Below, piece by piece: positions 41,133-50,489 of a DNA stretch of 64,000 nt. Under the pieces are notes generated by a model. That model worked only from the letters and a program-made list of their open reading frames with translations, was not told the DNA's origin and did no database searches. Source of the stretch: Martinezella dioscoreae (lineage in GTDB: Bacteria > Pseudomonadota > Alphaproteobacteria > Rhizobiales > Rhizobiaceae). Location: the NCBI RefSeq assembly GCF_009176305.1, contig NZ_BLAJ01000004.1, forward strand, positions 62,001-126,000. The letters run 5' to 3'. Numbering within the stretch: the first letter of the stretch is position 1; each line of letters begins with the position of its first letter. The translations under genes and the position numbers were made by a program.

Positions 41133-42401
41133 ATGAACCTCTTCCTCAAAAGCCTTGCAGACGCGCGCCGCGCGGGCAAGCCGGTCGGAATTACGTCGGT
41201 ATGCTCGGCGCACCCGCTCGTGCTTGAAGCGACGATGTCGCTGGCTCGGCGGGAGGGTGGTCCCGTCCTGATAGAGGCTACCTGTAACCAGGTTAATCAG
41301 TTTGGCGGCTACACTGGAAAAACGCCGGCGGATTTTGCCGGAGATGTTCTCGCGCTCGCCGCGGCCAACGGGGTAACGACTTCCGACGTCATCCTCGGTG
41401 GCGACCATCTCGGACCCAATCCCTGGCGGCGGGAGACCGCCTCCGCGGCAATGGCCAAGGCCGAGGTCATGGTTGCTGAATATGTGAGAGCGGGCTTCAC
41501 GAAAATTCACCTCGACGCATCCATGGCATGCGCCGATGACCCATCCGCCCTCGACGATGCGATCGTGGCTCAAAGGGCGGCAAGGCTTGCCAAAATTGCC
41601 GAGCAGGCTGCGCGGGAAGTCGGCACCAAGCCGCTCTACGTGCTGGGGACGGAAGTCCCGGTGCCGGGAGGCGCGGACCACACGCTCGATGTTGTCGAAC
41701 CGACCGAGGCCGAAGCCGCCACCGCCACCATCGAGATCCATCGCGAGATTTTTGCGAGGGAAGGGTTGTCGGAGGCGTTCGACAGATGCATTGCCTTCGT
41801 CGTCCAGCCGGGCGTGGAGTTTGGCAATGAGAACGTCGTTGGCTACAGACCTGAGCTCGCTAGGAAACTAACCAGCGTGCTGGATCATGAAGTGGGTCTG
41901 GTTTTCGAAGCGCATTCGACAGACTACCAGTCGGAAAGCGCGCTGACCGCACTGGTACGCGATGGATTTCCAATTCTGAAGGTTGGGCCTGGATTGACGT
42001 TCGCGCTGCGAGAAGGTCTCTTGGCGCTCGACTTGATCGCAACGGAACTTGACCCGGACTATGACCGCGACCTTGCCGTCACCATGGAGCGCCTCATGCT
42101 GAAACATACGGGCGACTGGGCGGGACATTATCATGGCAGCGAAGAGGCTATCCGGCTTCAACTTCGCTACAGTTACAGTGACCGCATCCGTTATTACTGG
42201 GGTTATCCGGAGGCTGTTGGCGCCGTTCAAAAGCTGACCGATACACTTCATCGCCGCGAAATTCCGCCGACGCTGGCAAGCCAGTTCCTCGGGCGGATGG
42301 CAGACAGGATCGGCGCGAAGGACAGCGTCGACAGGATCGTCAAGACGTTTGTCGGTGGGGTCCTCGAGACCTACGCCCGTGCGTGCCGACAAGCCGGCTG
42401 A
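41133..42401 (+). CDS. kbaZ: Tagatose-bisphosphate aldolase class II accessory subunit (KbaZ/GatZ-like)
   Basis: A 422-residue protein. The family start is MNLFLKSLADARRAGKPVGI, followed by SVCSAHPLVLEATM, VLIEATCNQVNQFGGYTG, DVILGGDHLGPNPWR, AGFTKIHLDASMAC, VGLVFEAHSTDYQ and FPILKVGPGLTFALREGL. KbaZ/GatZ supports the catalytic KbaY/GatY subunit in cleaving tagatose 1,6-bisphosphate during galactitol or N-acetylgalactosamine use. No KbaY is in the window, so this copy may act alone on another sugar phosphate. Start trimmed to 41133 (GGAG upstream). Confidence 0.88.
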   Translation: MNLFLKSLADARRAGKPVGITSVCSAHPLVLEATMSLARREGGPVLIEATCNQVNQFGGYTGKTPADFAGDVLALAAANGVTTSDVILGGDHLGPNPWRRETASAAMAKAEVMVAEYVRAGFTKIHLDASMACADDPSALDDAIVAQRAARLAKIAEQAAREVGTKPLYVLGTEVPVPGGADHTLDVVEPTEAEAATATIEIHREIFAREGLSEAFDRCIAFVVQPGVEFGNENVVGYRPELARKLTSVLDHEVGLVFEAHSTDYQSESALTALVRDGFPILKVGPGLTFALREGLLALDLIATELDPDYDRDLAVTMERLMLKHTGDWAGHYHGSEEAIRLQLRYSYSDRIRYYWGYPEAVGAVQKLTDTLHRREIPPTLASQFLGRMADRIGAKDSVDRIVKTFVGGVLETYARACRQAG

Positions 42402-42465
42402 CCGATCGGAAAACGGCTCTCCTGCCGCATATTCCGTTCATCATTGCCACCTAAAGCTCGAAAGG

Positions 42466-42481
42466 CCTCGCGATCGAGGCT
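42466..42481. terminator. Hairpin between convergent kbaZ-like and sulfatase genes
   Basis: GCCTCG-CGAT-CGAGGC followed by TCTT on the plus strand, in the 94-base gap between convergent genes. A short stem; probable but modest terminator. Confidence 0.42.
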
Positions 42482-42495
42482 CTTGCCATTCCCGC

Positions 42496-43947
42496 TTATA
42501 GGATCGCCTCCGTCCAGCCTTGTGTCTTCAGGTCGCTGCGGATACGCCATTTCAGGATTTCATCGATCAGGCGGCGTTTGACATCCTGATAGGCGGGGTC
42601 GCTCCACAGGTCATTGACTTCATTTGGATCGACAGACAGATCGAAAAGCTGGCCTTCGTCGCTCTCGACGAAGTGGACCAGCTTGAACCGCTTGTCGCGG
42701 ATCATCGTCATGAATTCCGTGCCGCTCAGGATACGGTCGCCCGCATGTTCGGAGAAGACGAATTCGCGCGGCGTGACGTTCGCACCGGTGAGGTAAGGAG
42801 CCAAGGAACGTGCTTCCATCCATTTTGGCGCTTCAAGTCCCGCCAGCTCCAGGATTGTCGGCCCGAAATCGAAGAGCGAAACGAGGTCGCCGACGATCTT
42901 GCCACGCTCGACACGGCCCGGCGACCAGACGATTGCCGGCACGCGCACGCTCGGCTCGTACATCGTCCATTTCTGGCTGTGTCCATGATCGTTCAGACAG
43001 TCGCCATGATCCGACGTGAAGATGATGATGGTATCCTCAAGAACGCCGCGACGCTCGAGCGCCTCCATGAGCTTGCCGATCTGCGTATCGATCATCGAGA
43101 CGTTGGCGAAATAATGCTCGCGTTGGCGGCGCAATTGTTCCGGCGTCGGATTTTCAAGATGCACGACCGCATCATGATCGACGCTGATATGTTGTTCTCT
43201 AAGCTTCTTGAGTGCCGATGGCTGCCCATCCATTGCCGCATGGTCACGGATCGCTTCTGGCAGATCGCGATCCCTATATTTGTCGAGATAGTCCTGTGTC
43301 GGATCGTAGGGCGGGTGCGGACCTGGAATGCCGATCTGCAGGAAGAATGGTTCTTGGCCCCGGTAGCGATCAAGCCACATGGCGGCGAACTCAGGGACGA
43401 AATTGTCCGAATGCAGATCTTCAGGCAGATCCCAGACAAAGGCGCCAAGACGTTCGCGATAATCTTCGAGCCGTCGGTATGTGACGCGGCTCGGCTTTTC
43501 GATGCCTCGGCTCCAGAAAGCCTTGTCCCAGTTGTCGAGATAAAACGGCAGCCGCTCGGTCGCTCTATCCTTGTTTTCGACAACATGCCTTTCGTGAAAA
43601 CCGAAGGACTCCTCGAAGGGCGAGGTGTGCATCTTGCCGACATTGACACAGCGATAGCCAGCATCGGCAAGGCGGCGAACCCAGCTATGCGTCCAGCGCT
43701 CATCGTTGCGGAAGACGCCGTTGGTGTGCGGATAGAGTCCCGTGAACAGGCTTGCCCGCGAGGGCGCGCAGGACGGTGACGTCACGTACATGTGGCTGAA
43801 ACACGTGCCGTCCCGAACCAGGCGATCAAGATTCGGCGTGATCATGTAGTCGAAACCGGCCGCCGCGATCGTATCGAAACGCTGCTGGTCGGTCATGACG
43901 AAGACGATGTTGGGCCTGTTCCTTGCCTCTGTCACGTCAATCTCCAT
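42496..43947 (-). CDS. Sulfatase (formylglycine-dependent, arylsulfatase/choline-sulfatase superfamily)
   Basis: A 483-residue type-I sulfatase. The N-terminal metal site is NIVFVMTDQQRFD; the modification motif CAPSR (in SCAPSRASLFTG, Cys near residue 60) is oxidised to formylglycine. The second metal site is IFTSDHGDCLNDHGHSQKWT near residue 315. It hydrolyses sulfate esters. No signal peptide is seen, so it is probably cytosolic and acts on imported substrate. ATG 43947 overlaps the end of the LacI gene upstream; GTG 43935 has a better-spaced GGAG. It forms an operon with that regulator. Confidence 0.93.
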   Translation of the reverse strand: MEIDVTEARNRPNIVFVMTDQQRFDTIAAAGFDYMITPNLDRLVRDGTCFSHMYVTSPSCAPSRASLFTGLYPHTNGVFRNDERWTHSWVRRLADAGYRCVNVGKMHTSPFEESFGFHERHVVENKDRATERLPFYLDNWDKAFWSRGIEKPSRVTYRRLEDYRERLGAFVWDLPEDLHSDNFVPEFAAMWLDRYRGQEPFFLQIGIPGPHPPYDPTQDYLDKYRDRDLPEAIRDHAAMDGQPSALKKLREQHISVDHDAVVHLENPTPEQLRRQREHYFANVSMIDTQIGKLMEALERRGVLEDTIIIFTSDHGDCLNDHGHSQKWTMYEPSVRVPAIVWSPGRVERGKIVGDLVSLFDFGPTILELAGLEAPKWMEARSLAPYLTGANVTPREFVFSEHAGDRILSGTEFMTMIRDKRFKLVHFVESDEGQLFDLSVDPNEVNDLWSDPAYQDVKRRLIDEILKWRIRSDLKTQGWTEAIL

Positions 43948-44989
43948 TCAGGGATTTAAAGGGCGAGCGGGTACTGTCGCGTGCAAGCAGTTCCCAGTCG
44001 ACCACACTCGTTCGCGGGTCCTCGCCGTTGATCCGCGCGACGATCAATTCGGCCGTGAGTTCGCCGATCCGATGACGGTCGGGCTTGATGGTGCTGAGCG
44101 AAGGGGTGACGTAGCTTGCCGCCTCGCTGTCGCCGAAGCCGACGACGCCGATATCGGCGGGCACTTTCCTGCCGCGCTCATGCAGCGCCTTCAGGACACC
44201 GAAGGCGACGACGTCGCTGTTGCAGATGATCCCGTCGATCCGTGGATTGCTGTCGAGCAGTTCATGGGCGAGCTCTTCGCCGAGCGCCGGCCGGCCGCCT
44301 TCCTGTCGAACAGCATAGACGAGATCCGGCAATCCGGCCGCGGCAATGGCGCGTGCTGAGCCGTGGGCGCGTTTCCTTGCCCGCATGTCGTTTTCGCGCA
44401 TGCTGCCGAGAAAGGCGAGATGCCGGTAACCGCACGCAATCATGTGGTCGGCCTGCGCCCCGCCGGCCTCCCGATGATCCATGCCGACCGCGGAATCGAT
44501 GATGTCGCCGCCGACATCCCACATTTCGACGACCGGAACGCCCGAGGACGTCAGCAGCTCAGTGACCTTGGTCGGGTGGTCGACACCGATAATGGCAACC
44601 GCGGCTGGGCGCCAACTGAGGATCGAGCGCACGAGCGTTATCTCCTGGTCAGGATCATAGCGCGTATTGGCGAGCATGACCTGAAGATTGTCTTTGAGAA
44701 GCGCCGATTGCAGGGCATCGATAATGGAGGCAAATTCAGAATAATAGAGCGATGTCACGACGACGCCGACGATGTCGGATCTCGTCCCCGACAATCCCCC
44801 GGCCAGCCGGTTCGGCACATAATTCAGCTCGTCCATGGCCTTGGCGATCTCTCGCCGCAGTTCCGGCCTCACCGTGTTGGGCGCGCGAAGCGCCCGCGAG
44901 ACCGTATTGATGGAAACCCCGACCCTGACGGCGATCGAAGCCAGTGTTGGTGCGCCGCCCTTTTCTCGCTCCTCCACGTTCGCCCCCAT
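43937..44989 (-). CDS. LacI-family transcriptional regulator
   Basis: A 350-residue repressor-type protein. The helix-turn-helix is TLASIAVRVGVSINTVSRAL, followed by the hinge LNYVPNRLAGGLSGTRSDIV (about residues 15-70). The sugar-binding-protein-like core has DIVGVVVTSLYYSEFASIID, RHLAFLGSM, ICNSDVVAFGVLKAL and IGVVGFGDSEAASYVTPSL. It is divergent from the sulfatase-FGE-ABC operon at 45135 and co-transcribed with the sulfatase at 42496, so it likely controls both. A candidate operator lies at 45025-45036. The start at 44989 was chosen because the frame upstream covers the promoter region. Confidence 0.9.
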   Translation of the reverse strand: MGANVEEREKGGAPTLASIAVRVGVSINTVSRALRAPNTVRPELRREIAKAMDELNYVPNRLAGGLSGTRSDIVGVVVTSLYYSEFASIIDALQSALLKDNLQVMLANTRYDPDQEITLVRSILSWRPAAVAIIGVDHPTKVTELLTSSGVPVVEMWDVGGDIIDSAVGMDHREAGGAQADHMIACGYRHLAFLGSMRENDMRARKRAHGSARAIAAAGLPDLVYAVRQEGGRPALGEELAHELLDSNPRIDGIICNSDVVAFGVLKALHERGRKVPADIGVVGFGDSEAASYVTPSLSTIKPDRHRIGELTAELIVARINGEDPRTSVVDWELLARDSTRSPFKSLNGD

Positions 44990-45024
44990 TCTCCTCGCAA
45001 AAATTTGCTCAAGTGAGCGTTGCG

Positions 45025-45036
45025 TTACCGTTAACT
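45025..45036. promoter_or_regulatory. Candidate LacI-family operator
   Basis: GTTACCGTTAAC, palindromic at 10 of 12 positions around the central CG that LacI-family operators typically have. It is 36 bases from the regulator start and 99 from the sulfatase start, in the divergent promoter region 44990-45134. Confidence 0.5.
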
Positions 45037-45134
45037 TTATGTCATTTCTCGAACGAGGAGACAAGAGCGCAAAATTTTTCCAACGAGACTTTCCATTGAA
45101 ATTTGCGTTCTGGCAGCAGGGAAGGACGTAAAGC

Positions 45135-46571
45135 GTGGCCGACCGCCCCAATATCATCCTGATCATGACCGACCAGCAGCGATACGACTCCATCGCCGCG
45201 CTTGGATTTCCCTATGCGGTTACGCCCAATCTTGATGCGCTTGTCGAAAAGGGGGTGACGCTGACTGATTGTCATATCAACGCTCCCAGCTGCGTTCCCT
45301 CACGAGCCAGCCTCTTCACTGGCTACTATCCACATACCACCGGGGTGCTCGCCAATGGTCAGCGCTGGCAGAGGACATGGGTCGACCAGTTGAGGGATGC
45401 CGGCTATCGTTGCGTCAACGTCGGCAAGATGCACACCATTCCCTACAATTCGGACTCCGGTTTCCACGAGCGTTACGTCGTCGAAAACAAGGATCGTTAC
45501 ATGGAGGGGCGCTGGTATTTCGACGAATGGGACAAGGCGCTCGCCGCGAATGGTCTGGTCAAGCAGCAGCGCGAGACCTATCGTCGGCGGGAGGATTATC
45601 GCGAGCGTCTTGGCGCCTTTGATTGGGAATTGCCCGAGGAGCTGCATTCCGACGCTTTCGTCGGCAATATGGCGAAGTGGTGGATTGACACATATCCACG
45701 GACCGAACCGCTTTTCCTGCAGGTCGGCTTCCCAGGCCCGCATCCGCCGTTCGATCCGCCGGCGCGATATTCCGAGCCTTACCTCAAGCGCAACGATCTG
45801 CCGTTGCCCAAGCCGTCGCGCCAGGAGCTCGATTCCTTGCATCAGGAACTGAAGGAGAAGCGACAGCACGACGTCGAGGTCGATCACGATTCGGTTGTCT
45901 GGAGCCTTGATCCGTCGCCCGAGCAGATGCAGCGGCTCTGGGCTCACTATCTCGGCAACGTGACGCTGATCGACCAAAAGATCGGTGAGTTGCTGGAAGC
46001 CTTGAAGGAGCGCGGCTATCTGGAGGATGCGATCGTCATCTTCACCTCCGACCATGGCGAGTGCCTCGGCGACCACGGCCTGATCCAGAAATGGTCGATG
46101 TATGACGTCGTCACACGGGTGCCCACCATCATCTGGTCGACCGCAAATCGATTCGAGGGTGGCAGGAAGCTAAACGGCCTCTGCCAGCTCTTCGATCTCG
46201 GTCCGACCATATTGGAATATGCGGGGATCACGCCGCCGAAGAGCTTCGAGGCGCGCAGCCTGAAGTCGGCGCTGGAGACGGGTGAGTGGACGCCTCGTAC
46301 CCACGTATTCTGCGAGCAGATCGGTGACGTCGCCATGAGCGGCGGCGTGGAATTCATGACCGGCGTGCGTAGCGAGGGATGGAAGTTGGTCCATTTCAAA
46401 GGGTCGAGCGACGGACAGTTGTTCGATCTCAAGAACGATCCTGGCGAGGTGCAAAATCTCTGGGACGATCCCGCATGCGAGGCGCGAAAGCGCGAACTTC
46501 TCGATGTCATGCGGGACTGGCTCATCGAGTCGAACTACCGCACGCGCGATGTCATGGCGGGTGTGCGATGA
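45135..46571 (+). CDS. Sulfatase (formylglycine-dependent)
   Basis: A 478-residue sulfatase paralogous to that at 42496. Motifs: NIILIMTDQQRYD, modification site CVPSR in SCVPSRASLFTGYYPHT, and the metal site FTSDHGECLGDHGLIQKWSM. It starts at GTG 45135 (VADRPN) with AAGGA upstream, and no signal peptide is seen. It is the first gene of an operon whose next gene encodes a formylglycine-generating enzyme, followed by an ABC importer, so substrate is probably imported as an intact sulfate ester and cleaved inside the cell. Having two similar sulfatases suggests two substrates or successive cuts. Confidence 0.93.
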   Translation: MADRPNIILIMTDQQRYDSIAALGFPYAVTPNLDALVEKGVTLTDCHINAPSCVPSRASLFTGYYPHTTGVLANGQRWQRTWVDQLRDAGYRCVNVGKMHTIPYNSDSGFHERYVVENKDRYMEGRWYFDEWDKALAANGLVKQQRETYRRREDYRERLGAFDWELPEELHSDAFVGNMAKWWIDTYPRTEPLFLQVGFPGPHPPFDPPARYSEPYLKRNDLPLPKPSRQELDSLHQELKEKRQHDVEVDHDSVVWSLDPSPEQMQRLWAHYLGNVTLIDQKIGELLEALKERGYLEDAIVIFTSDHGECLGDHGLIQKWSMYDVVTRVPTIIWSTANRFEGGRKLNGLCQLFDLGPTILEYAGITPPKSFEARSLKSALETGEWTPRTHVFCEQIGDVAMSGGVEFMTGVRSEGWKLVHFKGSSDGQLFDLKNDPGEVQNLWDDPACEARKRELLDVMRDWLIESNYRTRDVMAGVR

Positions 46572-47584
46572 CAGATTTTCAGGAGGCAACCGCAACCAGA
46601 TCGTCCCCGCCCGCAAAGGATGGGATGGTATGGATCGAAGGTGGCAGCTTCCTGATGGGATCGGAAGATTTTTATCCCGAGGAAGGGCCTGTTCATCGCG
46701 TGCGGGTCGACGGCTTCTTCATGGATGCCACGCCGGTCACGAACCGGGACTTTTCGCGCTTCGTCGCCGATACCGGTCATGTGACGGTCGCGGAGCAGAC
46801 GCCGGACCCATCGGTTTATCCCGGCGCCGATCCGGCTATCCTGCAGCCGGGATCATTGGTCTTTCGAGCGCCGCGGAGGTCCGGCGATATGCGCTTCTGG
46901 GGTGATTGGTGGCACTTTGCGGCGGGTGCATGTTGGCATCGGCCCGATGGCATCTCGTCTCTGACGGAGGCGATGATGGATCATCCGGTGGTGCAGATCT
47001 GCCATGCCGACGCGACAGCCTATGCGCGCTGGGCCGGAAAGGCTTTGCCGAGCGAGGCGGAATGGGAGTTCGCCGCCCGCGGCGGCGTGGAAGGGGCGAC
47101 CTTCGCCTGGGGCGAGGAGCTCGAGCCCGACGGCCGCAGGATGGCGAATATCTGGAACGGCGATTTTCCGATGGCCAATCTCCCCGGCAAGGCTGAGTTC
47201 GGCACCACGCCGGTCGGAGCCTTTCCCGCAAATGGCTATGGTCTTTCCGACATGATCGGCAATGTCTGGGAGTGGACGGACGATTACTGGACGGACCGCC
47301 ATCCAGACGATGCAGCGAAGCCTTGCTGTGTTCCGAGCAATCCGAGAGTCGCCATTGCCGAGCAAAGCTACGACCCGCGTCAGCCGGCGATCCGCATTCC
47401 GCGCAAGGTGTTGAAGGGTGGATCGCATCTTTGCGCGCCGACTTATTGCCGCCGCTATCGGCCGGCGGCCCGGCATCCGGAAATGATCGACAGCGCCACG
47501 ACCCATATCGGCTTCCGTTGTGTCAGCCGTCAGGCTGACAAGTCTCGCGGCGAGCAATGTGCAGTTGGGAGCGAACGCCAATGA
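46568..47584 (+). CDS. Formylglycine-generating enzyme (sulfatase maturase, SUMF1/FGE type)
   Basis: A 338-residue FGE-sulfatase domain protein. It converts the sulfatase motif cysteine to formylglycine using oxygen and copper. [20 protein letters not shown] near the start, [26 protein letters not shown], and [19 protein letters not shown] near residue 300 are seen. The last holds the two active-site cysteines in the spacing of true FGEs, so this is not just an FGE-fold relative. It overlaps the sulfatase stop by 4 bases (ATGA) and the next permease start likewise. Both sulfatases in the cluster carry the CxPSR target. Confidence 0.93.
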   Translation: MTDFQEATATRSSPPAKDGMVWIEGGSFLMGSEDFYPEEGPVHRVRVDGFFMDATPVTNRDFSRFVADTGHVTVAEQTPDPSVYPGADPAILQPGSLVFRAPRRSGDMRFWGDWWHFAAGACWHRPDGISSLTEAMMDHPVVQICHADATAYARWAGKALPSEAEWEFAARGGVEGATFAWGEELEPDGRRMANIWNGDFPMANLPGKAEFGTTPVGAFPANGYGLSDMIGNVWEWTDDYWTDRHPDDAAKPCCVPSNPRVAIAEQSYDPRQPAIRIPRKVLKGGSHLCAPTYCRRYRPAARHPEMIDSATTHIGFRCVSRQADKSRGEQCAVGSERQ

Positions 47585-48387
47585 CCATCGCGACGAACGC
47601 GACCATACGCCCTGGCGCTCCGCGGCGCCCGTTGCTGACGACGCCTGCCGCGATGCTGGGTCTGAATGTGGCCGCTGTCGTCATCGGCATCGGCCTTTGG
47701 TGGCTGGTGACGGCCGAAGGGCTGGTTGGTCTGCCAACGCCTGCCCAGGTGGCCGCGGCCGCCGCCGCCGAGGCTAAAAATGGCATCCTGCTCGGCGATG
47801 CGCTGGCCAGTCTCGGCCGGGTCATGACGGGCTTCTGCCTCGGCCTGATCGTCGCTGTTCCCGTCGGCTTCCTGATGGGGTGGTATCGCATCGCCCGGGG
47901 CATCATCGAGCCCTATGTGCAATTCTTCCGCACCATTCCACCGCTGGCGATCATTCCGCTTGCGATCGTGACGATGGGCATCGACGAGACACCGAAGATC
48001 TTTGTCATCTTCCTCGCCGCTTTCCTGTCGAGCGTCGTTGCAACCTACCAGGGGGTGATTAGCGTCGACAAGACACTCATCAACGCCGCGCGCGTATTGG
48101 GAGCGGACGATTTCACCATTTTCCGCCGCGTGATCATTCCGGCCTCAACGCCTTATATCATGGTCGGCGTGCGCATTGGCCTCGGTTCGTCCTGGGCCAC
48201 CGTCGTCGCAGCCGAACTTATCGCCGCGCAGTCCGGCCTGGGCTACCGCATGCAGCAGGCCCAGCTCTATTATGATCTGCCCACCATTTTCGTGAGCCTG
48301 ATCGCCATCGGCGTTCTCGGCCTGCTCATGGATCGGATCGTCATGATGGCCGACCGTATTCTCACAGCATGGCAGGAAAAGCTATGA
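47581..48387 (+). CDS. ABC transporter permease (SsuC/TauC/NrtB-like)
   Basis: A 268-residue membrane protein with about six segments ([50 protein letters not shown]-like at the end). The inner loop [20 protein letters not shown] is the EAA-type contact for the ATPase. The ATG overlaps the FGE stop by 4 bases, and its own stop overlaps the ATPase start by 4, a tightly coupled operon. The SsuC/TauC family imports sulfonates, sulfate esters or related anions; here sulfate esters are likely because of the sulfatases. Confidence 0.9.
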   Translation: MTIATNATIRPGAPRRPLLTTPAAMLGLNVAAVVIGIGLWWLVTAEGLVGLPTPAQVAAAAAAEAKNGILLGDALASLGRVMTGFCLGLIVAVPVGFLMGWYRIARGIIEPYVQFFRTIPPLAIIPLAIVTMGIDETPKIFVIFLAAFLSSVVATYQGVISVDKTLINAARVLGADDFTIFRRVIIPASTPYIMVGVRIGLGSSWATVVAAELIAAQSGLGYRMQQAQLYYDLPTIFVSLIAIGVLGLLMDRIVMMADRILTAWQEKL

Positions 48388-49154
48388 CGCCGAAGATTTC
48401 GTTTCAGAACGTTTCGAAAAGCTTCGATCTTGCGGGTCAGGCAGCCTTTACCGCATTGCAAAACCTTGACCTCGATATCGAGGATGGCGAGTTCATCACC
48501 GTCGTCGGCCCTTCCGGCTGCGGCAAGTCGACAGCCATGAACATCGCCGCGGGATTGACCCCGCCGTCATCGGGGCAGGTATTGGTCGACAATATGCCTG
48601 TGAAAGGGCCGGGGCCGGAACGCGGTGTCATCTTCCAGCAATATGCCCTGTTTCCGTGGCTGACCGTGCGGCAGAATGTTGAGTTCGGGCTTCAAATCTC
48701 CGGCCGTCCCAAGGATGAGCGCCGCGGCATCGCCGACCATTTCATCGAGCTCGTCGGCCTAACGGACTTCGCCGATGCATTGCCGAAGATGCTTTCAGGC
48801 GGCATGAAGCAGCGCTGCGCCATTGCCCGGGCCTATGCGGTCAATCCGAAGATATTGCTGATGGATGAACCTTTCGGCGCGCTCGATGCCCTGACGCGCG
48901 TGCAATTGCAGGACCAGCTTCTTGCCATGTGGAGCAAGGAGCGCCGTACAGTGATGTTCATCACGCATGATGTCGACGAGGCGGTCTATCTGGCAAGCCG
49001 GGTTATTGTGATGGCGGCCCGTCCGGGTCGGCTCCACAAGATCATTCCCGTGGACCTTGCCTTTCCCCGGACGGAGGAGATGCGGCTTTCGCCGCGGTTT
49101 TCCGAGCTGCGCAACGAGGTCTGGCGGGCCGTCTATCACCCTGCCTCAAACTGA
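48384..49154 (+). CDS. ABC transporter ATP-binding protein (SsuB/TauB-like)
   Basis: A 256-residue ATPase with Walker [10 protein letters not shown] (about residues 44-52), Q-loop region [20 protein letters not shown], signature [15 protein letters not shown], Walker [13 protein letters not shown] and the H-loop [19 protein letters not shown]. It is a typical nitrate/sulfonate/taurine-group member. Coupled by a 4-base overlap to the permease at 47581. The binding protein gene follows after 22 bases. Confidence 0.92.
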   Translation: MTPKISFQNVSKSFDLAGQAAFTALQNLDLDIEDGEFITVVGPSGCGKSTAMNIAAGLTPPSSGQVLVDNMPVKGPGPERGVIFQQYALFPWLTVRQNVEFGLQISGRPKDERRGIADHFIELVGLTDFADALPKMLSGGMKQRCAIARAYAVNPKILLMDEPFGALDALTRVQLQDQLLAMWSKERRTVMFITHDVDEAVYLASRVIVMAARPGRLHKIIPVDLAFPRTEEMRLSPRFSELRNEVWRAVYHPASN

Positions 49155-49176
49155 AGATCAGCAATCACAGGAGGAC

Positions 49177-50163
49177 ATGATCATGCTGACGAGACGCAGT
49201 TTATTGACGACGGCCGCGGCTCTGACGGCCGCCACCGCGATGCCTATGATCGCTAGGTCGGCCCGCGCGGCCTCAAAGCCGATCCGGATCGGCTATCTCT
49301 CCGACTTTCCCAATTCGAGCCTGTTCGCGATTGCCAACGATCAGAAGCTTTGGCAGGCCGAAGGGCTGGAGCCGGACCTGAAGGTGTTCACCAATGGTCC
49401 CATTCAGATCCAGGCCATGGGTGCGGGAAGCCTCGATTTCGGGACGATCGGGCCGGGCGCGCTGTGGCTTCCGGCCAGCGGCCATGCCAAGGTGCTCGGC
49501 GTCAACGATATCGGGTTCAGCGATCGCGTCATCGCCCAGGCGGCATTTACCTCGATCGCCGATCTCAAGGGCAAGAAGGTCGGTGTCCCACAAGGCACAT
49601 CCGGAGAGATGATCCTGCGCATGGCTCTCGGCAAGGCTGGCCTGACGATCAAGGACGTGCAGGTCGTCCCGATGGATCCGAGCACCGTCGTGGCTGCATT
49701 CTCCTCCAAGCAGATCGATGCGGCGGGCATCTGGTATCCCTTGATCGATGCGATCAAACCACGTGTCCCCGATATGAAGGAGCTGGCCTCGAACAAGGAT
49801 TTCTATCCCGATACCTCGTTCATCAACACCTTCGTGGCGCGCAACGAGACGATCCAAAGCGATCCCGATCTTGCCAAGAGCTTCCTGAAGGTCATCAAGA
49901 AGGCCATGGACTACAGGGTTGCCAATCTCGATCATTCGATTGAGTTGACGGTCGCCTTTACGCAATCGCCTCCCGATGCGACGGCCAAGGTTGCGAAAAG
50001 CCGAAAACTTCTAACGAGCGGCGAGCTGAACAAGTTCACCGAGGACGGCAGTGTCACGAAGTGGTTGGGTGAATTCAACAAGATGTTCGTCGATTTCGGA
50101 ACCATCAAGGATCCGCTGCCACCGGAAAAATATTTCGACGCGACATTGTTCCTCTCCGCTTGA
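49177..50163 (+). CDS. ABC transporter substrate-binding protein (NMT1/SsuA-like)
   Basis: A 328-residue binding protein. The N-terminus MLTRRSLLTTAAALTAATAM is a twin-arginine-like signal peptide ending near ARAAS. The mature part has IRIGYLSDFPNSSLFAIAND, GPIQIQAMGAGSLDFGTIGP, IADLKGKKVGVPQGTSGEMI and AFSSKQIDAAGIWYPLIDAI, the NMT1/SsuA fold steps. AGGAGGAC precedes ATG 49177; ATG 49183 is also possible. Last gene of the sulfatase operon; expected to bind the organosulfate in the periplasm. Confidence 0.9.
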   Translation: MIMLTRRSLLTTAAALTAATAMPMIARSARAASKPIRIGYLSDFPNSSLFAIANDQKLWQAEGLEPDLKVFTNGPIQIQAMGAGSLDFGTIGPGALWLPASGHAKVLGVNDIGFSDRVIAQAAFTSIADLKGKKVGVPQGTSGEMILRMALGKAGLTIKDVQVVPMDPSTVVAAFSSKQIDAAGIWYPLIDAIKPRVPDMKELASNKDFYPDTSFINTFVARNETIQSDPDLAKSFLKVIKKAMDYRVANLDHSIELTVAFTQSPPDATAKVAKSRKLLTSGELNKFTEDGSVTKWLGEFNKMFVDFGTIKDPLPPEKYFDATLFLSA

Positions 50164-50489
50164 AAACGGGCCTGCATGGCGGCAAGGCTGTCGTGTGGCG
50201 CGGCAGCCGCGATCAAACATATTGGCCTTTCATACCGGAAGAGCGTGCCCATAGTCACCATCGTCCATTCGATCGAGGGGCAATCACATGAGGGCAAGCG
50301 CCGAATCTACGATCGTCCGGCAAGCAAACAACGGCTGGGGCACGTGGCGGCGGCGCTTGGTCTCGTCAAATGATGGGAGGCCTTGCCAGCAACCTCCGCG
50401 GCCGCATCGCCAGACGGTGATGACAAGCGGATCACCAGAGCCGCGGATGCGGTCCTGGGGCTCATGGTCCATATTTCGGTCTATCCGAC
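50164..50489. other. Gene-free gap between sulfatase operon and CMD genes
   Basis: A 326-base intergenic stretch. The open frames in it lack ribosome sites and protein-like composition. A weak stem GCTGTCG/CGGCAGC near 50187-50207 could help end the sulfatase operon, but no T-run follows. Nothing else seen. Confidence 0.4.
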
